A stretch of 64,000 nucleotides of DNA from positions 1-64,000 of the forward strand of contig CABUDS010000003.1 in NCBI GenBank assembly GCA_902490405.1, in the 5' to 3' direction. The DNA comes from an uncultured Collinsella sp. (lineage in GTDB: Bacteria; Actinomycetota; Coriobacteriia; Coriobacteriales; Coriobacteriaceae). Positions 9,690 to 18,165 of this stretch are shown here, one piece after another (position 1 is the first letter of the stretch; each line of letters starts with the position of its first letter). Below the pieces are notes generated by a model. The model did not search any database. It saw only the letters and a program-made list of their open reading frames with translations, and was not told the origin of the DNA. A program made the position numbers and the translations under genes.

Positions 9690-9889
9690 TACGCGTCCTT
9701 TCTCGTACAAGAGAGGCAAGGCTCCCCTTACAAGCACTTGCCCGCGGCCCGCGTCGGCCGCAACCAACGTGTGCGGCCACCAGGGCGAGGTCGCGTAATG
9801 TATGTGTCTCGTGTCTAGCCGCGTCGAGGCCCCTGCCCGTCCACGGTGACCCAAAGCCGTTTAGCTTCGGACAAATCCCATCTTGCCAC

Positions 9890-9919
9890 GGAGGGCGCCC
9901 TCTTTCAAGGGCGCCCTCC
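9890..9919 (-). terminator. Strong hairpin after the EIIA-Glc gene
   Basis: GGAGGGCGCCC (9890-9900) and GGGCGCCCTCC (9909-9919) are perfect arms. There is no clear T run on either side, so this may protect or process the mRNA 3' end rather than act as a classic terminator. Confidence 0.5.
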
Positions 9920-9961
9920 ATAAACGTGTTTGAATTGTAGGCTAATGGCCACGTGCACTTG

Positions 9962-10459
9962 CTAGCGCTCGCGAGCAACGATGAGCTGGTCCATCTCTTC
10001 GACATGCGCACCAACGGAGCCCTTGATACTCGAGAACTCAACGGAGTTGCACACCAAGATGGGAACCGTCACATCGTAGCCCTCGGCAGCAATTGCCTCG
10101 CGATCGAACTCGATGAGCACGTCACCCTTATGGACGACATCGCCCACCTGTGCATGCACGCTAAAATGCTTGCCCTCAAGCTGAACAGTGTCCAAACCAA
10201 CGTGGATGAGCACGTCTAGGCCATCGACCGTGTTGAGCGCAACGGCGTGACCCGTGGGAAAAATGGCCTCGACCTTGGCGTCTGCCGGCGCAATCACACG
10301 CGTGCCGGTAGGCTGAATCGCCACGCCCTGGCCCAAAAGGCCGGTGGCAAACGTCTGGTCGTTTACCTCGGAGAGCGGAATGACGTCGCCCGAGATGGGA
10401 GCATCCAGCGTAAGGACTCGACCACGCATACCAAAAGACCTTAGGACTTTAGTGAACAT
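9962..10459 (-). CDS. crr: PTS glucose-type EIIA component
   Basis: A 165-residue stand-alone EIIA-Glc-family phosphocarrier. It has the beta-sandwich pattern GDVIPLSEVNDQTF, the first histidine in FPTGHAVAL (H71) and the phosphorylated histidine in VLIHVGLDTVQLEG (H86). It passes phosphate from HPr to a sugar EIIB, and in many bacteria it also signals carbon status. Start chosen at ATG 10459 (MFTKVLRSFG), with GAGGGGG close upstream; a TTG at 10480 is possible but less likely. No EIIBC partner is present, so it probably serves sugar permeases encoded elsewhere. Confidence 0.9.
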   Translation of the reverse strand: MFTKVLRSFGMRGRVLTLDAPISGDVIPLSEVNDQTFATGLLGQGVAIQPTGTRVIAPADAKVEAIFPTGHAVALNTVDGLDVLIHVGLDTVQLEGKHFSVHAQVGDVVHKGDVLIEFDREAIAAEGYDVTVPILVCNSVEFSSIKGSVGAHVEEMDQLIVARER

Positions 10460-10529
10460 GCTCCCCCTCGGACATACCAATCAATCAAATAACCTTAACA
10501 GTTTACCACTTGGCACCCGTTTTTGACCA

Positions 10530-11867
10530 TTAGGGAAGTTCGCGCTTGACAACCTCGACGATGTCGTCGACAACGCGCTGGGTCAGCTCGTGCGTCTCGG
10601 CCTCGGCCATCACGCGGACCAGCGGCTCGGTACCGCTCGGGCGCACCAGAATGCGGCCGCGGCCGTCAAGCTCCTTCTCGGCGGCAGCGACGGCATCCCA
10701 GATGGGCTGGCAATCGTCCAGGCCGGCCTTGTTGTCGGAATGCACGTTGACGAGTACCTGCGGGTACTTCTTCATGATGCCGGCAAGATCAGTGAGGGTA
10801 CGACCGGTGCGCTTGAGCACGGCCAGCAGCTGCAGAGCCGTCACCAGGCCGTCACCGGTGGTGTTGTGCTCCAGGAAGATGATGTGGCCGGACTGTTCGC
10901 CGCCGATGACGGCGCCATCCGCGAGCATGCGCTCCAAAACGTAGCGGTCCCCCACGGCGGTCTGAACCATCTCGAAGCCCTGCTCCTTCATAGCGATGGA
11001 GAAGCCAAGGTTGCACATGACGGTCGAGACGATCTCGGAGTTGGCGAGCTTGCCGCGGGCGGCGAGGTCAGAACCGCAGATAGCCAGGATGTAGTCACCG
11101 TCGATCTCATTGCCCTCGCCGTCGACGAACAGCACGCGGTCGGCGTCGCCGTCGTGGGCCAGGCCGATATCGGCGTGGGTGCGCAGCACGAGCTCGCGCA
11201 GGGGCTCAAGGTGAGTGGAGCCGCACTCAACGTTAATGTCGGTGCCGCAGTAATCAGTGTTGGTGGCATGGACCGTGGCGCCCAGGCGCTGCAGCGCAGC
11301 GGGCGTGGTCTGGCAGGAAGCACCGTGGCCGCAGTCGACGGCAACAACCAGGCCATCGAGCTTAAGGCCGTCGAGCGTGCTGATGGCATGATCGACATAG
11401 GCCTTGCGGGCGTCTTTCATCTTGATAATGTGGCCCACGCCGGCACCGGTCGGCAGCGTGTCGGCAGCCATGGCCTCCTCGGACATGACCCAGGCGCTGA
11501 TCTCTTCCTCGACAGCATCGGGAAGCTTCATACCCTTGCGGCTAAAGAACTTGATGCCGTTGAACTCCGGCGGATTATGCGAAGCAGAGATGACGATGCC
11601 GCCGTCGAGCTCGTTTTGGACGGTGAGCAGCGCCACGGCCGGCGTAGGGATAACGCCGCAGCAATGCGGACGGCCGCCCTCTGCCATAATGCCAGCGGTC
11701 AGAGCACTCTCGAGCATGGTACCCGAAAGACGCGTGTCGCGGCCGATGCAGATGTCCGGGCCAAGGAACTTGGTCGCCGCGCGGCCCAGGCGAAACGCGA
11801 GGTCGCACGAGAGGTCGGCATTGGCGACGCCACGGACGCCGTCGGTACCGAAGATGTTCTGGGGCAT
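10530..11867 (-). CDS. glmM: Phosphoglucosamine mutase
   Basis: Interconverts glucosamine 6-phosphate and glucosamine 1-phosphate on the way to UDP-GlcNAc. The 445-residue length is typical. Seen are MPQNIFGTDGVRGVAN, the phosphoserine loop SASHNPPEFNGIK, the metal loop DGDADR, the sugar loop GGEQSGH and the C-terminal phosphate loop RPSGTEPLVRV. The ATG has AAGGAG 6-7 bases upstream. It lies downstream of rpsI with a terminator between. Confidence 0.97.
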   Translation of the reverse strand: MPQNIFGTDGVRGVANADLSCDLAFRLGRAATKFLGPDICIGRDTRLSGTMLESALTAGIMAEGGRPHCCGVIPTPAVALLTVQNELDGGIVISASHNPPEFNGIKFFSRKGMKLPDAVEEEISAWVMSEEAMAADTLPTGAGVGHIIKMKDARKAYVDHAISTLDGLKLDGLVVAVDCGHGASCQTTPAALQRLGATVHATNTDYCGTDINVECGSTHLEPLRELVLRTHADIGLAHDGDADRVLFVDGEGNEIDGDYILAICGSDLAARGKLANSEIVSTVMCNLGFSIAMKEQGFEMVQTAVGDRYVLERMLADGAVIGGEQSGHIIFLEHNTTGDGLVTALQLLAVLKRTGRTLTDLAGIMKKYPQVLVNVHSDNKAGLDDCQPIWDAVAAAEKELDGRGRILVRPSGTEPLVRVMAEAETHELTQRVVDDIVEVVKRELP

Positions 11868-11915
11868 AGGATCGCTCCTTCCCTAGCAGGCGATATGCAA
11901 CCGCCCACCCTAGTC

Positions 11916-11960
11916 GAAAAAGAAAAGCGGGACCCGCCGAGGAATCGGCAGGCCCCGCTT
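11916..11960 (-). terminator. Intrinsic terminator of the rplM-rpsI operon
   Basis: A 16-position arm pair (11945-11960 with 11925-11940; AAGCGGGGCCTGCCGA against TCGGCGGGTCCCGCTT) is followed on the minus strand by TTCTTTTT. Confidence 0.85.
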
Positions 11961-11990
11961 GTACATTGTATCTCGTAAGGAGATAAAACC

Positions 11991-12386
<396 letters not shown>

Positions 12387-12388
12387 CT

Positions 12389-12832
12389 TTAAGCCTCCAG
12401 CTCAATCTTCGTGGGGTTCTGGGCAGCGTGCGGATGCTCGGCACCAGCGTAGACCTTAAGCTTGGTCATCTGGGCACGGCCGAGGGTGGTCTTGGGCAGC
12501 ATACCGCGAACGGCGCGCTCGATGACCTTCTCCGGGTGCTTCTCCATAGCCTGGCGGAAGCTCTCAGCCTTGAGGCCGCCGTTGTAGCCGCTGTGGCGAT
12601 AATAGGTCTTCGTGTCGGCCTTGTTACCGGTAAGCTGGACCTTATCGGCGTTGATGACGACAACGAAGTCGCCGCAGTCGCTGTTGGGCGTGAACTGAGG
12701 CTTGTTCTTACCGCGCAGGATCATTGCGATCTGGGTGGCAAGACGGCCCAGGACAGCACCATCGGCGTCGACGAGAACCCAGTTGCGCTGGACCTCGCCC
12801 TGCTTGGCGTAGTGAGTCGATTTCGAAATCAC
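12389..12832 (-). CDS. rplM: 50S ribosomal protein L13
   Basis: A 147-residue L13 with WVLVDADGAVLGRLAT, the GKNKPQFTPNSDCGD segment, YYRHSGYNGGLK and RAVRGMLPKTTLGRAQ. First gene of the rplM-rpsI operon; a good promoter lies upstream (12899-12926). Confidence 0.98.
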   Translation of the reverse strand: MISKSTHYAKQGEVQRNWVLVDADGAVLGRLATQIAMILRGKNKPQFTPNSDCGDFVVVINADKVQLTGNKADTKTYYRHSGYNGGLKAESFRQAMEKHPEKVIERAVRGMLPKTTLGRAQMTKLKVYAGAEHPHAAQNPTKIELEA

Positions 12833-12898
12833 TTAGACTCCTCCATGTACAGTACGTGTTGTTACAGAGATTCACGGGGCTCTGCAAGTAACCCGTCC

Positions 12899-12926
12899 AT
12901 ATTACCCCGCTCGCCGTACGAGTCAA
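12899..12926 (-). promoter_or_regulatory. Sigma-A-type promoter of rplM-rpsI
   Basis: On the minus strand TTGACT (12926-12921) is separated by 16 bases from TAATAT (12904-12899), pointing towards rplM with a leader of roughly 60 bases. Confidence 0.65.
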
Positions 12927-13026
12927 CAGGTATTTTGGCTCCGACCAGAGTTTCTGCACATGTCATCCACGAGCCGTGATTTTTCCAACTCTTTAGCTGT
13001 TGTCATTTTTTGAGGGTTCGCCGTCG

Positions 13027-13905
13027 CTAGCGCTCAACGAACTCTTGGATTTCCGCGAGCAGGCGCTTTGCCTCCTGACGGCCCTGGATATACAGATCCA
13101 AAAGCTTTGCCGGATCGTGCTCGACATGGCCGACCTCGACCGGCTTTTGCGGAGCGACGACCAACGTACGGCCCTCGCGCTCATACTTCCACAGGTGCAT
13201 GCGCTGTATGTTGTAACGGTCGTGGCGCGTCTCGATAGCCTCGAGCAGGTAGGGGTAGTCGGCATAACGGGCGCGCGCCGCCGGCAAAAACTCGTAGGGC
13301 TTTTTCTCATACGAGCGGTCCTGGGTGACGATGACGACCGCACGGTCGAAGCCCGCCTCCTCGAGCACATGCTCGATAGGAACCGAATCGGCCACGCCGC
13401 CGTCGACGTATTTGTGCCCGTCAATCTCGACCGGCGGCGTCACCAGCGGCAGCGACGTCGAGGCGCGCACGGCGTCGAGGTCGAGCACGGCGCTTTTGAC
13501 CGGCAGGTAGGCAGCGGTTCCAAACAGCATGTCCGTCGCGACGGCGTACATCTCGATAGGGCTGGCGTCGAACGTCTCGTTATCAAAAGGATCCAGGCGG
13601 TCCTGGACGTCGTTGAAGATAAAGTCGTAACCCACGATGGAACCCGTGGACGCAAACGACGCGGCGCCCATGTAGCGGCTGTCGTTGCAGAAGGTCAAAT
13701 TGACTCGGTTGGTGCGACCGATCTGGTGCGACTTGTAGTTGACGCCGTTGAGCGCACCGGCCGAAACGCCGTACACCGCCGGAATTTCGACACCGGCCTC
13801 CATGAGAACGTCGAGCACGCCCGCGGTAAACTGCCCACGAAAACTGCCGCCCTCCAAGACGAGCGCGACCTTGCCGGCGTTCTTTGCCTTATCTTCTGCA
13901 GTCAT
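13027..13905 (-). CDS. Patatin-like phospholipase
   Basis: A 292-residue patatin-family acyl hydrolase. The glycine-rich oxyanion segment LVLEGGSFRGQFTAGVLDVL, the nucleophile elbow GVSAG (Ser48) and the DGG of the Ser-Asp dyad (Asp168) are all present, so it should be active on acyl lipids. There is no signal peptide, which suggests a cytoplasmic or membrane-peripheral enzyme like E. coli YjjU relatives. It is monocistronic, followed on the minus strand by the rplM promoter region. Confidence 0.88.
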   Translation of the reverse strand: MTAEDKAKNAGKVALVLEGGSFRGQFTAGVLDVLMEAGVEIPAVYGVSAGALNGVNYKSHQIGRTNRVNLTFCNDSRYMGAASFASTGSIVGYDFIFNDVQDRLDPFDNETFDASPIEMYAVATDMLFGTAAYLPVKSAVLDLDAVRASTSLPLVTPPVEIDGHKYVDGGVADSVPIEHVLEEAGFDRAVVIVTQDRSYEKKPYEFLPAARARYADYPYLLEAIETRHDRYNIQRMHLWKYEREGRTLVVAPQKPVEVGHVEHDPAKLLDLYIQGRQEAKRLLAEIQEFVER

Positions 13906-13991
13906 ATTGACCTCCTGCGATTGCGTTTTGACTTTCTTCTACCCAGTTTTGGGATGGAGGGCGCATGGGTTTTGGAGTTGAGGGGGCGGCT

Positions 13992-14211
13992 GGCGGAAAG
14001 CACGTCCCGTTCTGAGGGGCGATTCCGGGATGCGCTTTCCGCCTGGGTTGCCATGGGGAAAGCATGTCCCACTCTACGGCTCGATTCCGGGTCGCAGCTT
14101 CCACTTGAGGCGTCATCCGGAAAATGTATCCCATTCCGAGCTTAGATTCCGGGATGCGGTTTCCGCCTGGGCAGTCATTGGGAAAACGCGTCCCACTCTG
14201 CGTCACTGAGG
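13992..14211. repeat. Diverged 62-bp tandem repeat, about 3.5 units
   Basis: Units run 13992-14054, 14055-14116, 14117-14178 and a partial 14179-14211. Each begins with (G)GGAAAA/GGAAAG, continues with a GTCCCACTCT-like block and then CGATTCCGGGATGCG, and ends ...TCAT or CCAT. Unit 1 is itself a palindrome (GGCGGAAAGC with GCTTTCCGCC), so each unit can fold. Confidence 0.8.
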
Positions 14212-14221
14212 CGTTTTCTTT

Positions 14222-14262
14222 ACGCCCGCGCCCTGCATAGAGTTCGATTCTCCGCGGTACGG
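14222..14262 (+). repeat. 41-bp direct repeat carrying a tmRNA-3'-like fragment, copy 1
   Basis: Matches 14432-14472 with one mismatch. It contains GAGTTCGATTCTCCGCG (14240-14256), identical to the T-arm/3' sequence of the tmRNA gene but on the opposite strand. Confidence 0.8.
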
Positions 14263-14431
14263 GGGATCCGTTGATGCTGGGCGAGGCCAGCTGAAATTCG
14301 ATAAACATCGCATCTATATTGGGCTGAGGCTTTGCGCGAAGGATCCGCGTATTTGCTTCGCAAATACGCACCGGCTTCGGCCGGCTGCCGCCGCCCTCGC
14401 CCGCGGGCTACAAACGCTTCGCGTTTGCTTA

Positions 14432-14472
14432 ACGCCCGCGCCCTGCACAGAGTTCGATTCTCCGCGGTACGG
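14432..14472 (+). repeat. 41-bp direct repeat carrying a tmRNA-3'-like fragment, copy 2
   Basis: Second copy of the element at 14222-14262. Its tmRNA-like 17-mer (14450-14466) is in inverted orientation to the true tmRNA end at 14533-14549. Between the two copies are short hairpins such as GCGTATTTGC/GCAAATACGC (about 14347-14369); no gene is seen. Confidence 0.8.
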
Positions 14473-14480
14473 ACTAGAAA

Positions 14481-14517
14481 TAAAAAGACAGGTAGATACG
14501 AATATCTACCTGCCTGT
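14481..14517 (-). terminator. Intrinsic terminator of ssrA
   Basis: On the minus strand a hairpin of the GGTAGATA/TATCTACC type is followed by CTTTTTA, starting 7 bases beyond the tmRNA CCA end. Confidence 0.85.
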
Positions 14518-14523
14518 TACTTA

Positions 14524-14887
14524 TGGTGGAGGCGCGGAGAATCGAACTCCGGTCCACGAAAGCCCCCTGATTGGCATCTCCAAGCTCAGTCGCTGGTTTA
14601 GTCTCGGACGCTTTGCGCGCAGCGACACGCTCGCAGCATCCCAACCGGTTCGATCTTAGCCTGCGCCATACCGATTACGTGCGCAGGAGCATTCCCCTAA
14701 CATGACGTCGCACCGGTGTCGGGGAAATCACCGGGTTAACGCGCCGCTATAAATTAAGCAGCGAGAGCCATAGGCTCAAAAGAAGAGTTGTTGTCAATTC
14801 AATTTGACGGTACCCCTGTTTAACGAGGCGAGGAGACCTCGGCTTGCTTCCTCTCTCAGAGCTATCGTGTCGAAACCAGTCGCCCCC
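14524..14887 (-). ncRNA. ssrA: Transfer-messenger RNA (tmRNA)
   Basis: Rescues stalled ribosomes by acting as tRNA-Ala and as a short mRNA. The 5' end GGGGGCGACTGGTTTCGACA and the 3' end GGAGTTCGATTCTCCGCG followed by CCTCCACCA are diagnostic, and GGGGGCG pairs with CGCCTCC as acceptor stem. CCA is encoded. The tag frame ends DNNSSFEPMALAA before TAA, with the expected ALAA degradation signal. About 364 nt. The 3' end has inverted copies of its T-arm sequence downstream (see repeats). Confidence 0.95.
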
Positions 14888-15126
14888 GAATGTTGGGAAA
14901 GTCTGGATGGTATCGGGCCTGCAAACACCCGATAACCGTCGACTTTTCAAGGAACATACGGGGCGAGCCCCGCTTGTGGAGTGTTATCTTACCACGTTCT
15001 GAAAGCGGACAGCTGTTCTATGCACGAGCTGTGAAGACCCCAATGTGCGCCGCACTTCGCACTTTTGTTACCGATCGCGTCACGTATATTTTCGCCAAGC
15101 AAAATTGACCCGTCGAAAGGACCGTT

Positions 15127-15561
15127 ATGGATACCAAGCAGCAACTCGTCAATGCCCTCGCAGGCCTGGGCTCAACCATTACCGAAGCTATGGATGTCAT
15201 CGAAGGCTTTGTCCCCTGCGGACATCCCGCCCTCACGGTATCGAACGCACTCGTCGCGCTGGACGCTGACGATGATGCAGCTCTCGCCCAGCAGCTTGAG
15301 ACCGTCGAGAGCTTTATCGACCACGTGAGCGAGAACCGCGGCGTGACCGCCTACCACGGCATCGAGGTCGAGCTCGCGGGTCCCAAAGCCGATCTGCTCG
15401 CAGCAATCCGCGAGGTAGGCGCCCTTATGCAGACCGCAGGCGTCAAGAACACCCAGGTCAACGAGTGGGTCTACCGCAGTCTGGCAGCACTCGACAGCTC
15501 CGACGAAAAGGCAGTCGAGCAGCTCGCAGAAAGTCCCGCCATCAAAGCTGCACTTGTCTAA
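15127..15561 (+). CDS. Hypothetical protein, 144 residues
   Basis: Not recognised. The product is acidic, has no signal peptide or membrane segment, and looks helical (MDTKQQLVNALAGLGSTITEAMDVIEGFV). One CGHP motif (about residue 32) is the only notable cysteine. AAAGGA lies 6-7 bases before the ATG, and a possible promoter (TTGTTA, 16 bases, TATTTT) lies around 15064-15091, so it is probably a real gene. It is convergent with the metal ATPase gene; a shared hairpin separates them. Confidence 0.65.
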   Translation: MDTKQQLVNALAGLGSTITEAMDVIEGFVPCGHPALTVSNALVALDADDDAALAQQLETVESFIDHVSENRGVTAYHGIEVELAGPKADLLAAIREVGALMQTAGVKNTQVNEWVYRSLAALDSSDEKAVEQLAESPAIKAALV

Positions 15562-15564
15562 AAA

Positions 15565-15606
15565 GGCCTGCGCCCGGACGACACCGATGCCGTCTGGGCG
15601 CAGGCC
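15565..15606. terminator. Bidirectional terminator between the 144-residue ORF and the ATPase gene
   Basis: GGCCTGCGCCCGGACG (15565-15580) pairs with CGTCTGGGCGCAGGCC (15591-15606). A T run follows on the minus strand, so the ATPase transcript is the main client. Confidence 0.8.
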
Positions 15607-15630
15607 AGATAACGTGGGCGAACACGTCTG

Positions 15631-17706
15631 CTAACGCAGGTAAGCCTTCGCGTTGCTCAGGCTGTAGGCAATCGTCGAGCCGTTGTGCAGCAGCGACGAC
15701 GCCTGCGGGGTAATCGCGCCGGTAATACCCAATGCCAACAGCGCCGAATTGGTGAGCATCACCTTAGAGTAGGAGCTCGTCAGACGATCAACGAGGCCCT
15801 GACTCATGCGGCGCAGGCGCACGATCGCGGCAAGATCCGTATCGGTCAGGATGATATCGGCGACCTCCTTGGCGATGTCGCTTCCGCCACCCATGGCCAG
15901 GCCCACGTCGGCCAGGCCCAGCGCCGGTGAGTCGTTGACGCCGTCGCCCACCATGGCAACGTGGCGCCCCTCGCTCTTAATGCGCTCCACATACGCGTAT
16001 TTGTCCTCGGGCAGCAGCTCGGCCTTAAACTCGTCGACACCCGCCTCGCGCGCGATGCGCTCGGCCGTGCGCTCGGAGTCACCCGTGAGCATGACCACGT
16101 GCTTGACGCCCAGCGCATGCAGGTCGGCAATGGCCTCGCGGACCCCGGCCTTGAGCGGATCTTCGATGCCGAGCACGCCGACGACCTTTCCATCGACCGC
16201 CAGATACAGCGGCGACAGGCCCTGCATCTGGGACTCAATGCGCTCCTTAATGTCGGAATCGAGCTGCGCGCTCTCGTCTTCAAACACAAAGTGTGCCGAG
16301 CCGATAATCGCGCGACGCCCCTCGATGGACGAAGCGATGCCGTGCGCCACGATGTACTCGACGGCGGCATGGCGCTCTCGGTGCTCGAGCCCGCGCTCGC
16401 GGGCGGCGTTGACCACGGCACGCGCCACAGGATGCGGGAAATGCTCCTCCAGGCAGGCAGAAAGGCGCAGGACCTCGTCCTCGCTCCAGCCGTCGGTCGT
16501 CAGCACACAAGCCAGGCGCGGCTGCGCCTCGGTCAGCGTGCCGGTCTTATCAAACACAATGGTGTCGGCCTTGGCAAACGACTCAAAGTACTTCGCGCCC
16601 TTGACCATGACGCCCATCTTGGCGGCATCGCTCATGGCGGTCATGACGGCGACGGAACCCGTGAGCTTGAGTGCGCACGAGTAGTCGACCATCAGCGCCG
16701 CCGAGGTCTTGATAAGGCTGCGCGTGGTGAGAGCGACAAGGCCCGCGAGCAGGAAGTTCCACGGGACGATCTTGTTGGCGAGGTCTTCCATGTGCGACTG
16801 GCCCTCGGACTTGAGCGAGTCGGCCGTCTGCACGAGCGAGACGATCGAGCGCAGTTTGGTTTGCGCCGTATTGGCGCGCACGCGCACCAAGATGCTGCCG
16901 TCTTCCACGACGGTTCCGGCGAACACGTCGTCGCCCACGCTGCGTTCGACGGCCAGCGGCTCGCCGGTCAGGGTCGCCTGGTTGACCATAGCGCTCCCCT
17001 GCTCGACAACACCGTCGATGCAAATGGACATGCCAGTACGCACGGCCACCAAGTCGCCGGGCTCGAGCTCGGCGGCGGCAACGCTTACCTCGATGTCGCC
17101 GACGACCTTTTGCGCCTTATCGGGCACATCGAGCAGCGAGTTGATGAGCTCGTTTTCGCTCATGGCGCGGGTGTAGTCCTCGAGCAGCTCGCCCACGTTG
17201 AGCAGGAACATCGTCTGGCCTGCGGTGTCGACATCACGTTTGACGAACGAAATGCCGATGGCCGAAGCGTCGAGCACGGGAACGGTCAGGCGCGGCTGCG
17301 CCAGCTCATGAAGGGCAGCGCGCAAAAAGGTCATGTAACCGGCTACGACAAACACCGCACGCAGGGGCGTGGGCAAAAACCAGCGACGCGCGTAATGGGC
17401 ACCGACGAGTGTCGCTAGGTCCATAACGAGTTTGTGCTTGCGCGGCTCAAGCTGCATCACGTAACCCGTCTTTGCGTCGGCAATGGCCTGAGCGTCGAGC
17501 GCACCGACGGCGGCCAGCACGCTCGCGCGGCGCGGCTCATCGTATTCGAGCGCCATCTGGCCGATGCGGCCGTAGACGCGCACCTTGTGCACGCCGTCGA
17601 TGTCGCCGCCAAGCTTAAGAAGTGCGTCGAGATCGCTCTCTGGCACAGGACCCGCCAATTGAAGACGGGTCCTGCCGGGGATCTCGCTAATAATCGAGAA
17701 TCTCAT
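15631..17706 (-). CDS. P1B-type (heavy-metal) ATPase with non-canonical YSC motif
   Basis: A 691-residue cation pump. Catalytic features are TGEP (247-250), the phosphorylated DKTGT (386-390), HP (425-426) and GDGVND near the C-terminus. The N-terminus opens MRFSIISEIPGRTRLQL, an HMA-like segment with a PGRTR motif in place of CxxC. At the membrane metal site the usual CPC-ALGLATP is replaced by YSC-ALKLTGS (Tyr342-Ser343-Cys344), so the transported ion may not be Cu, Zn or Cd. A small membrane protein (17725-17970) is encoded 18 bases upstream on the same strand, so the two are probably co-transcribed. Metal specificity cannot be settled by reading. Confidence 0.88.
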   Translation of the reverse strand: MRFSIISEIPGRTRLQLAGPVPESDLDALLKLGGDIDGVHKVRVYGRIGQMALEYDEPRRASVLAAVGALDAQAIADAKTGYVMQLEPRKHKLVMDLATLVGAHYARRWFLPTPLRAVFVVAGYMTFLRAALHELAQPRLTVPVLDASAIGISFVKRDVDTAGQTMFLLNVGELLEDYTRAMSENELINSLLDVPDKAQKVVGDIEVSVAAAELEPGDLVAVRTGMSICIDGVVEQGSAMVNQATLTGEPLAVERSVGDDVFAGTVVEDGSILVRVRANTAQTKLRSIVSLVQTADSLKSEGQSHMEDLANKIVPWNFLLAGLVALTTRSLIKTSAALMVDYSCALKLTGSVAVMTAMSDAAKMGVMVKGAKYFESFAKADTIVFDKTGTLTEAQPRLACVLTTDGWSEDEVLRLSACLEEHFPHPVARAVVNAARERGLEHRERHAAVEYIVAHGIASSIEGRRAIIGSAHFVFEDESAQLDSDIKERIESQMQGLSPLYLAVDGKVVGVLGIEDPLKAGVREAIADLHALGVKHVVMLTGDSERTAERIAREAGVDEFKAELLPEDKYAYVERIKSEGRHVAMVGDGVNDSPALGLADVGLAMGGGSDIAKEVADIILTDTDLAAIVRLRRMSQGLVDRLTSSYSKVMLTNSALLALGITGAITPQASSLLHNGSTIAYSLSNAKAYLR

Positions 17707-17724
17707 AGTTTGTGCCTGGGAGCG

Positions 17725-17970
17725 TTACTCGGCTGCCTCGTCAGCAGCGGCCTCGCTCTGGGTGATGTAAGCAGCCTCGGCAACCATGTCGTCGACATTA
17801 GCCTTGGCCTGCTCGACCATGTCCTGGTAGCCGTTCTTGATGCGCATGCCGCACGCGATACCCTGCACGCAGGCATTCTTTACCGGAGCGCTGGTGAGCA
17901 GCTTGATGCCGGCCGTACCGAGCAGAAAACCGCCACCGACAAGCAGGGTATTGAACGTCGACTTCTTCAT
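17725..17970 (-). CDS. Small one-TM protein paired with the metal ATPase (DUF6110-like)
   Basis: An 81-residue protein with one N-terminal membrane segment (VGGGFLLGTAGIKLLTS, about 11-27), two cysteines just after it (NACVQGIACGMRIKNG) and an acidic helical tail. The start MKKSTFN at 17970 has AAAGGGAGAAG just upstream; the longer frame to 18030 is unlikely. It resembles small GTAGIK-containing proteins (as I recall, DUF6110) found next to P1B ATPases; the family name is from memory. A role as ATPase partner or organelle membrane protein is inferred from position. Confidence 0.65.
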   Translation of the reverse strand: MKKSTFNTLLVGGGFLLGTAGIKLLTSAPVKNACVQGIACGMRIKNGYQDMVEQAKANVDDMVAEAAYITQSEAAADEAAE

Positions 17971-18139
17971 GTTGCTTCTCCCTTTTGCCGCATTGGACGC
18001 GGCACGGTGCCTCAGCACCCGAGTAAACAAGTTTGCTCGAGCACGCTTTTGAAATATCTCAATTTTATCTAACTATCTAGGTCAGCCATGGCTAACCTTT
18101 TGAAAATTAACGATGCGGAGTAACCGATTGTCAATGTGA

Positions 18140-18158
18140 CAAAGGGACTGTCCCTTTG
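18140..18158. repeat. Short palindrome after the ABC exporter genes
   Basis: CAAAGGGACTGTCCCTTTG is a perfect palindrome except its centre, 8 bases past the stop of the second ABC gene. It may act in termination of that operon. Confidence 0.45.
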
Positions 18159-18165
18159 CCCCTTC

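Noticed and set aside
9690..9854. N-terminal extension of NagB by 55 residues
   Set aside because: Unlike any NagB, while ATG 9689 has a good ribosome-binding site and gives the standard length.
13000..14145. A 381-residue plus-strand frame opposite the patatin gene
   Set aside because: Shadow frame; the minus strand encodes a complete patatin with catalytic residues.
13992..14211. A possible CRISPR array
   Set aside because: The units are contiguous with no unique spacers, the repeat drifts along its whole length, and there are no cas genes nearby.
14222..14262. A tRNA gene suggested by the GTTCGATTCTCC T-arm-like sequence
   Set aside because: No D-arm, anticodon arm or acceptor stem can be formed; the fragment matches only the tmRNA 3' part.
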